A DNA stretch of 18,323 bases, from assembly GCA_030605895.1 (NCBI GenBank), contig JAUWHL010000221.1, forward strand, positions 1 to 18,323, given 5' to 3'. Positions 14,099-18,323 of the stretch are shown here, piece after piece. How positions within the stretch are numbered: position 1 is the stretch's first letter; every line of letters starts with the position of its first letter. A program made the translations under genes and the position numbers. Under the pieces are notes generated by a model, which saw nothing but the letters and a program-made list of their open reading frames with translations, ran no database searches and was not told where the DNA came from. The DNA is from Promethearchaeota archaeon (lineage in GTDB: Archaea > Asgardarchaeota > Lokiarchaeia > Sigyniarchaeales > SOKP01).

Positions 14099-15061
14099 TT
14101 ATCTTTTAATTTTTTCTGGAAGATAGAAGTCATATTTTTTTCGAAATAATTTAGTCCTGACATATCTATCTAATATTCTCAAGTTATACATCAAAACCCA
14201 AACGAATTTGTCAAATTTATAATACTTTTGCACTTCTTCTAGAGTTATTAACTCGATTTCAAACTCTCCTGCCTCTTGGCTGAAAAATTTATTAACAACT
14301 TTTATCAAACTAGGAATATGATGTGGTAGTTGTTCTTTAAAAAAGTTAGCAATTAAATCTATTGCCACATCTCTCCAAATATAATATCTACCAACTAAAT
14401 CTTCGACAAAGAAGGCATTTACCAACCCTCGAATGTAATAAGGAAGTGCCTTTGTTAGAATTTTCATGTTCATTGCTTCAGAACCATTTTTTCGGAAAAA
14501 AGGAGGAAAAGTATCAATATATAATAATTCGAAATTTTCATCTACTTTTGGCTTATTTGGATCATAATTTAATACTGAAAAATTTGAAATTTGACCGTCT
14601 AATCCAACTTCAAATATTTTATTTTTCTTATTAAACGTCCAAACTTTTTTCATTTCCCTCATTACTTTAAGTACTAAAGTTTCTATATCTTTTTTTCCAA
14701 CTTGATGAATGATTTTATTTCCAACTGATTCCGGAGGAATTTTTTCCTGTATTGCATAAAAAATGATCTTTCCATCATCATTTTCAAACCATACAACATC
14801 AAATGGAGGAGTTTTGATATTTAACTCTTCATTTAATATTCTATTGTATTCCCTAAAAATATATTCATGTTTTCGGGCTTGTTTTTCATTTTGAAATATT
14901 GGGGATCTCTTATAAGCATAATTTTGAGGATCATTTACAATTTCAAAAACCAAACTCAATTCTCCATAACCGAGAATCTTAAGGGGAATTTTTCCTCTTT
15001 CTGGGTTAATTGTATCAATTGATCGTTCTAATTCTTTTAACAATTTTATATTTACATCCAT
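14099..15061 (-). CDS. Kinase-like fold protein, function unknown
   Basis: The 320 residues are not in a family I can name with certainty (DUF6206 is a possibility). A degenerate protein-kinase/aminoglycoside-phosphotransferase pattern is visible in order: a glycine-rich segment GYGELSLVFE (31-40), a likely ATP lysine K51 in AYKRSP, a helix with E66, a hinge-like YAIQEKIPP (102-110), a catalytic-loop-like LDGQISNFSV (154-163; D155 and N160) and a DFG-like YIDTFPP (181-187; D183). Compared with true kinases the catalytic aspartate is followed by GQISN, so activity is uncertain. The C-terminal half is helical. No membrane segment is seen. It converges on the zinc-ribbon gene (15 bases apart) and diverges from lacZ. 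Confidence 0.7.
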   Translation of the reverse strand: MDVNIKLLKELERSIDTINPERGKIPLKILGYGELSLVFEIVNDPQNYAYKRSPIFQNEKQARKHEYIFREYNRILNEELNIKTPPFDVVWFENDDGKIIFYAIQEKIPPESVGNKIIHQVGKKDIETLVLKVMREMKKVWTFNKKNKIFEVGLDGQISNFSVLNYDPNKPKVDENFELLYIDTFPPFFRKNGSEAMNMKILTKALPYYIRGLVNAFFVEDLVGRYYIWRDVAIDLIANFFKEQLPHHIPSLIKVVNKFFSQEAGEFEIELITLEEVQKYYKFDKFVWVLMYNLRILDRYVRTKLFRKKYDFYLPEKIKR

Positions 15062-15125
15062 AAAAAATCATTTTAAAATTAGGGTTATCTCTTAGTCTTA
15101 ATTTAACCTTTATGTTATTTAAAAG

Positions 15126-15131
15126 TATAAA
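15126..15131 (+). promoter_or_regulatory. Possible TATA element for lacZ
   Basis: TATAAA lies 51 bases before the TTG chosen as the lacZ start. A second weak TATA-like site (ATTTATAG, 15150-15157) would place the transcript start near 15180, downstream of that TTG. The start of the gene is therefore uncertain. Confidence 0.25.
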
Positions 15132-15176
15132 CTTTATTGTTTTTGTTTTATTTATAGACTTAAAAATAAAGTAAAA

Positions 15177-18100
15177 TTGAGGATTAAGGGGATTATTATA
15201 GTAAAGAGTCTGGATTGGGAAAATTCTGAAATGATTGGGCAAAACAAGGAACTTCCTCATAATACCTTGATTCCGTATCAAGATATTGATTCCGCCTTAA
15301 CTGGAAGATTTGAATCTTCACATTTTTTTTCATCATTAAATGGCAAATGGAAATTTAACTGGGTTAAAAAACCTTCTGAACGCCCTGTAGGTTTTTATAA
15401 GGAAGATTTTGATGATAGTAAATGGGACGAAATTCCAGTACCAAGTAATTGGCAAATGTTTGGTTATGGAATTCCAATCTACACTAACGTAAAATACCCA
15501 TACAGTGTAAAGCAAGATAATATTCCTAGTATTGATCATGAATATAATCCTGTAGGTTCTTATAGATCTGAATTCACAGTCCCAAAAGACTGGTTTCACC
15601 GAGAAATTTTTATTCATTTTGATGGAGTTAAATCAGCTTTTTATGTTTGTGTAAATGGACATAAGGTCGGATATAGTCAAGGCTCAATGACACCGGCTGA
15701 ATTTAACATTACAAAATATTTACAAAAAGATCGGAATGTTTTAGCCGTAGAAGTGTATCGGTGGTCAGACGGAAGCTATCTTGAAGATCAGGATATGTGG
15801 AGATTCAGTGGAATTTATCGAGACGTGTATTTATTTGCCACACCTAAAGTTCATATCAGAGATTTTTTTGTGCATTGTAATCTCGATGAAGATTATCAAA
15901 ATGCTTTACTAAAAATACGTTTAAAACTTAGAAATTATACTAGCAATGATTTTAATGATTTTAAAATTGAGATCTCATTAATAAATGAGGAAAAACAATT
16001 TGTGGAATCAGAGATCTTAATAGAAAATTATATAGAGATTGAACCTCAAAAGGAATCAATTATAGAATTACAAAAGATTATTGAAAATCCTAAAAAATGG
16101 TCTGCAGAAAGACCATATCTCCATGATTTGATTATAACGTTGAAGAATTCTGATAATGTAGTAATTGAAGTTGAACATTGTAAATTTGGATTTAGGCAGG
16201 TAGAAATAAAAACCAATGGAGGCTTTTATATCAATGGAAAATCGATAATTTTTAAAGGAGTAAATAGGCACGAACATGATCCCGATTTTGGTAGAGCAGT
16301 ACCATACAGTAGAATGATTCAAGACATTACAATATTAAAACAAAATAATATTAATGCAGTTCGTACAAGTCATTATCCAAATCATCCAAAGTGGTATGAA
16401 CTATGTGATCAATATGGAATTTATGTTATTGATGAATGTAATTTAGAAACACATGGTCTCTATGATGTTATTCCTAAAGGTGACCCTAAATGGACACATG
16501 CTTGTGTCGATCGAATGATCAGTATGGTCGAAAGAGATAAGAATCATTCTTGTATTGTTATATGGTCTCTTGGAAATGAATCTGGATTAGGTGATAACTT
16601 TAAAAAAATGAAAAAGGAAGCACTTATGATTGATTCTACAAGACCAATACATTATGAAGGAGATTTTGAAGGAGATTATCAACAAAAAGTTTCAGATATA
16701 ATTAGCCTTATGTACTTTCCCCCGAGAATGTTTAAAAGAATGATAAAAAGAAAGCGATATGGAGGATATGGAAGAACCTTTAAACAAGAAGAAGATGTAA
16801 CAAAGCCATATATGCTATGTGAGTATGCCCATGCAATGGGAAACAGTCTTGGTAACTTTCAAGAATATATGGATGTTTTTGAAGAATACCCCAATGCTGT
16901 CGGAGGATTCATATGGGATTTTATAGATCAAGGACTCCGTAAGACTTCAGAAAAGGGAAAAGAATTTTGGGCTTATGGGGGAGATTTTAGTGATGAACCA
17001 AATGACCAAAATTTTTGTATTAATGGAATTGTTTTGCCCGATAGGAAACCTAATCCTGCATTATTTGAAGTTAAAAAAGTCTATCAAAATATTAAAATAA
17101 TACCAATTGATTTAATTGAAGGCAAAGTAAAGATTCAAAATAAATATAATTTTCTTTCGCTAGATTATATAGCTATATTATGGGAATTAACAGCTAATGG
17201 TGTAAAAATTGAAGAAGGTCAACTAGATAAATTATTTATTAAACCTGGAGAGATGAAAGATGTAATTATCCCATTTATGACGCCAATAATCACTCCAAAT
17301 ACTGAATATCACCTAAAAATCTCATCAGTTCTAGCAGAAGATATGATTTGGGCTAATGAAGGACATATCCTCGCGTGGGATCAGTTTAAAATTCCTTATA
17401 ATGTCCCAATAAAAGCAGAAATGAATGTAAATGAAATGGATAATATTACATTTGAAGAATCAGATGACCATTATATAATAAAAGGAGAGCAATTAAAAAT
17501 AAGATTTGGAAAAATAGGTGGTGCAATAGAGTGCTATTCTTTTAGAAATATGGATCTGATTATTGATCCTTTAATTCCTAATTTTTGGAGAGCATTAACG
17601 GACAATGACCAAGATAAAGTTGATTTTAGTGAGACTCCATTCCCGAGTGTTGATAAAACTTGGAAAGAAGCAGGAAAGACAGGAAAAATAATTAAAATTG
17701 AATGTGAAAAAATTGATCCTAAAGTTATTCAGATAAAAGTACAATTTAATATACAAAATTCTAAAAATCCCCTTGAAACAACATATTCTATTTATGGGAA
17801 TGGAGGTATAATTATAAAAAATAATTTTACCCCAAATAGAAACATGGTTCGTTTTGGTATGCAGATGTCGATTCCCGGAGAGTTTAACAAAATGACATGG
17901 TATGGGAGAGGACCTCATGAAACTATGTTAGATAGAAAAACTGGAGCTGCTATTGGGATATATTCTGGTTTAGTAGAAGAATTAATTACTCCATATATTA
18001 AACCACAAGAGAATGGGAATCGAACTGATGTACGTTGGGTTGCTATGACTAATAAAATAGGAAATGGGTTATTAGTATCAGATGTTGGTGGAACTCATCT

Positions 18101-18323
18101 TAGTATGAGTGCTTGGCCCTATACGATGGAAGATTTAGAATCTTCAACACATGATTATGAATTGCCTCGCCGTGAATCTATTACTTTTAATATTGATTAT
18201 AAACAGCAAGGAGTTGGAGGAGATATTCCCGCGATTTCAGCACTTCACAGTAAATATATACTAAAAGGAGGTATTAATTATAGTTATACATTTCTCCTAA
18301 GAGGATATACTAAAGACATGGGA
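15177..18323 (+). CDS. lacZ: Beta-galactosidase, glycoside hydrolase family 2, right end cut off
   Basis: GH2 beta-galactosidases release terminal beta-galactose. The frame is open for 1049 codons to the window edge, with LacZ features throughout: DWEN near 13-16, NGKWKFNW, the jelly-roll domain with YSQGSMTPAEFNI, NRHEHDPDFGRAV, RTSHYPNHPKWYELCDQYGIYVIDECNLETHG, the acid/base E468 in SLGNESG, the nucleophile E549 in LCEYAHAMGNS, and C-terminal-domain motifs FWRALTDND and TWYGRGPHET. E468 and E549 correspond to E461 and E537 of E. coli LacZ, so the enzyme should be active. No signal peptide, so cytoplasmic. Only a few C-terminal residues are probably missing. No ATG precedes the conserved DWEN; TTG at 15177 is the only normal start before it, without a clear ribosome site, while ATG 15231 would lose conserved residues. 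In-frame ATA or CTG starts after AAGGGG (15186-15191) cannot be excluded. Confidence 0.92.
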   Translation, partial: MRIKGIIIVKSLDWENSEMIGQNKELPHNTLIPYQDIDSALTGRFESSHFFSSLNGKWKFNWVKKPSERPVGFYKEDFDDSKWDEIPVPSNWQMFGYGIPIYTNVKYPYSVKQDNIPSIDHEYNPVGSYRSEFTVPKDWFHREIFIHFDGVKSAFYVCVNGHKVGYSQGSMTPAEFNITKYLQKDRNVLAVEVYRWSDGSYLEDQDMWRFSGIYRDVYLFATPKVHIRDFFVHCNLDEDYQNALLKIRLKLRNYTSNDFNDFKIEISLINEEKQFVESEILIENYIEIEPQKESIIELQKIIENPKKWSAERPYLHDLIITLKNSDNVVIEVEHCKFGFRQVEIKTNGGFYINGKSIIFKGVNRHEHDPDFGRAVPYSRMIQDITILKQNNINAVRTSHYPNHPKWYELCDQYGIYVIDECNLETHGLYDVIPKGDPKWTHACVDRMISMVERDKNHSCIVIWSLGNESGLGDNFKKMKKEALMIDSTRPIHYEGDFEGDYQQKVSDIISLMYFPPRMFKRMIKRKRYGGYGRTFKQEEDVTKPYMLCEYAHAMGNSLGNFQEYMDVFEEYPNAVGGFIWDFIDQGLRKTSEKGKEFWAYGGDFSDEPNDQNFCINGIVLPDRKPNPALFEVKKVYQNIKIIPIDLIEGKVKIQNKYNFLSLDYIAILWELTANGVKIEEGQLDKLFIKPGEMKDVIIPFMTPIITPNTEYHLKISSVLAEDMIWANEGHILAWDQFKIPYNVPIKAEMNVNEMDNITFEESDDHYIIKGEQLKIRFGKIGGAIECYSFRNMDLIIDPLIPNFWRALTDNDQDKVDFSETPFPSVDKTWKEAGKTGKIIKIECEKIDPKVIQIKVQFNIQNSKNPLETTYSIYGNGGIIIKNNFTPNRNMVRFGMQMSIPGEFNKMTWYGRGPHETMLDRKTGAAIGIYSGLVEELITPYIKPQENGNRTDVRWVAMTNKIGNGLLVSDVGGTHLSMSAWPYTMEDLESSTHDYELPRRESITFNIDYKQQGVGGDIPAISALHSKYILKGGINYSYTFLLRGYTKDMG

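Noticed and set aside
15015..15617. Minus-strand frames at the start of lacZ and in its upstream region
   Set aside because: They lie opposite lacZ and the lacZ spacer and their translations have no domain features.
17595..17918. A minus-strand 107-residue frame inside lacZ
   Set aside because: It is antisense to the conserved C-terminal domain of LacZ and has shadow-type composition.
1..18323. tRNA genes, CRISPR arrays, insertion sequences or prophage
   Set aside because: No tRNA-like T-arm and acceptor arrangement, no spaced direct repeats and no transposase or integrase gene were found by reading both strands.

Overview
The window looks like a chromosomal segment of an Asgard archaeon, most likely of the Lokiarchaeia. 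It is AT-rich and carries a seryl-tRNA synthetase, a one-domain archaeal histone with a lysine-rich tail, a Ras/Arf-like small GTPase, a TrmB-type regulator, the F420-synthesis enzyme CofC, and a heterodisulfide reductase subunit A (HdrA) that can only be read whole if two in-frame UGA codons are decoded as selenocysteine. Multi-selenocysteine proteins and eukaryote-like small GTPases are known features of Lokiarchaeota; the assignment is an inference, since no rRNA gene is present. No tRNA, CRISPR array, insertion sequence or phage module was found.

Layout. 1-2055 (minus): hdrA, with UGA codons at residues 27 and 211, each replacing a cysteine conserved in the family. 2056-3307: a divergent promoter region, a 61-residue small protein and a membrane-anchored protein with a heptad stalk and a C1q/TNF-like head (plus). 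3308-3626: a non-coding gap with the serS promoter. 3627-6163 (plus): serS (TTG start) and, 14 bp on, a long coiled-coil protein. 6168-8477 (minus): cofC, a Ras-like GTPase and a TrmB-family regulator. 8478-9103: a 626-bp intergenic region with a palindrome, diverged repeats and the histone promoter. 9104-9352 (plus): the tailed histone. 9404-11321 (minus): a HIT protein broken by a one-base frameshift near its 5' end, a DUF2299-like protein, an unknown 117-residue protein and a DUF211 protein. 11399-13800 (minus): a tightly coupled operon of a D-2-hydroxyacid dehydrogenase, ThpR and a HAD phosphatase. 13929-14084 (plus): a 51-residue zinc-ribbon protein. 14099-15061 (minus): a protein with a degenerate kinase-like motif series. 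15177-18323 (plus): a GH2 beta-galactosidase that runs off the right edge and is nearly complete.

The genes point to an anaerobe using flavin-based electron bifurcation (HdrA) and F420 (CofC), with archaeal transcription and chromatin and Asgard-type GTPase signalling. SerRS is also the enzyme that serylates tRNA-Sec, the first step of selenocysteine synthesis, although it is needed for serine anyway. The strongest observations are the double-UGA hdrA, whose expected downstream SECIS element falls at or just beyond the left edge, the frameshifted HIT gene, the tailed histone, the heptad-repeat surface protein and the kinase-like protein.
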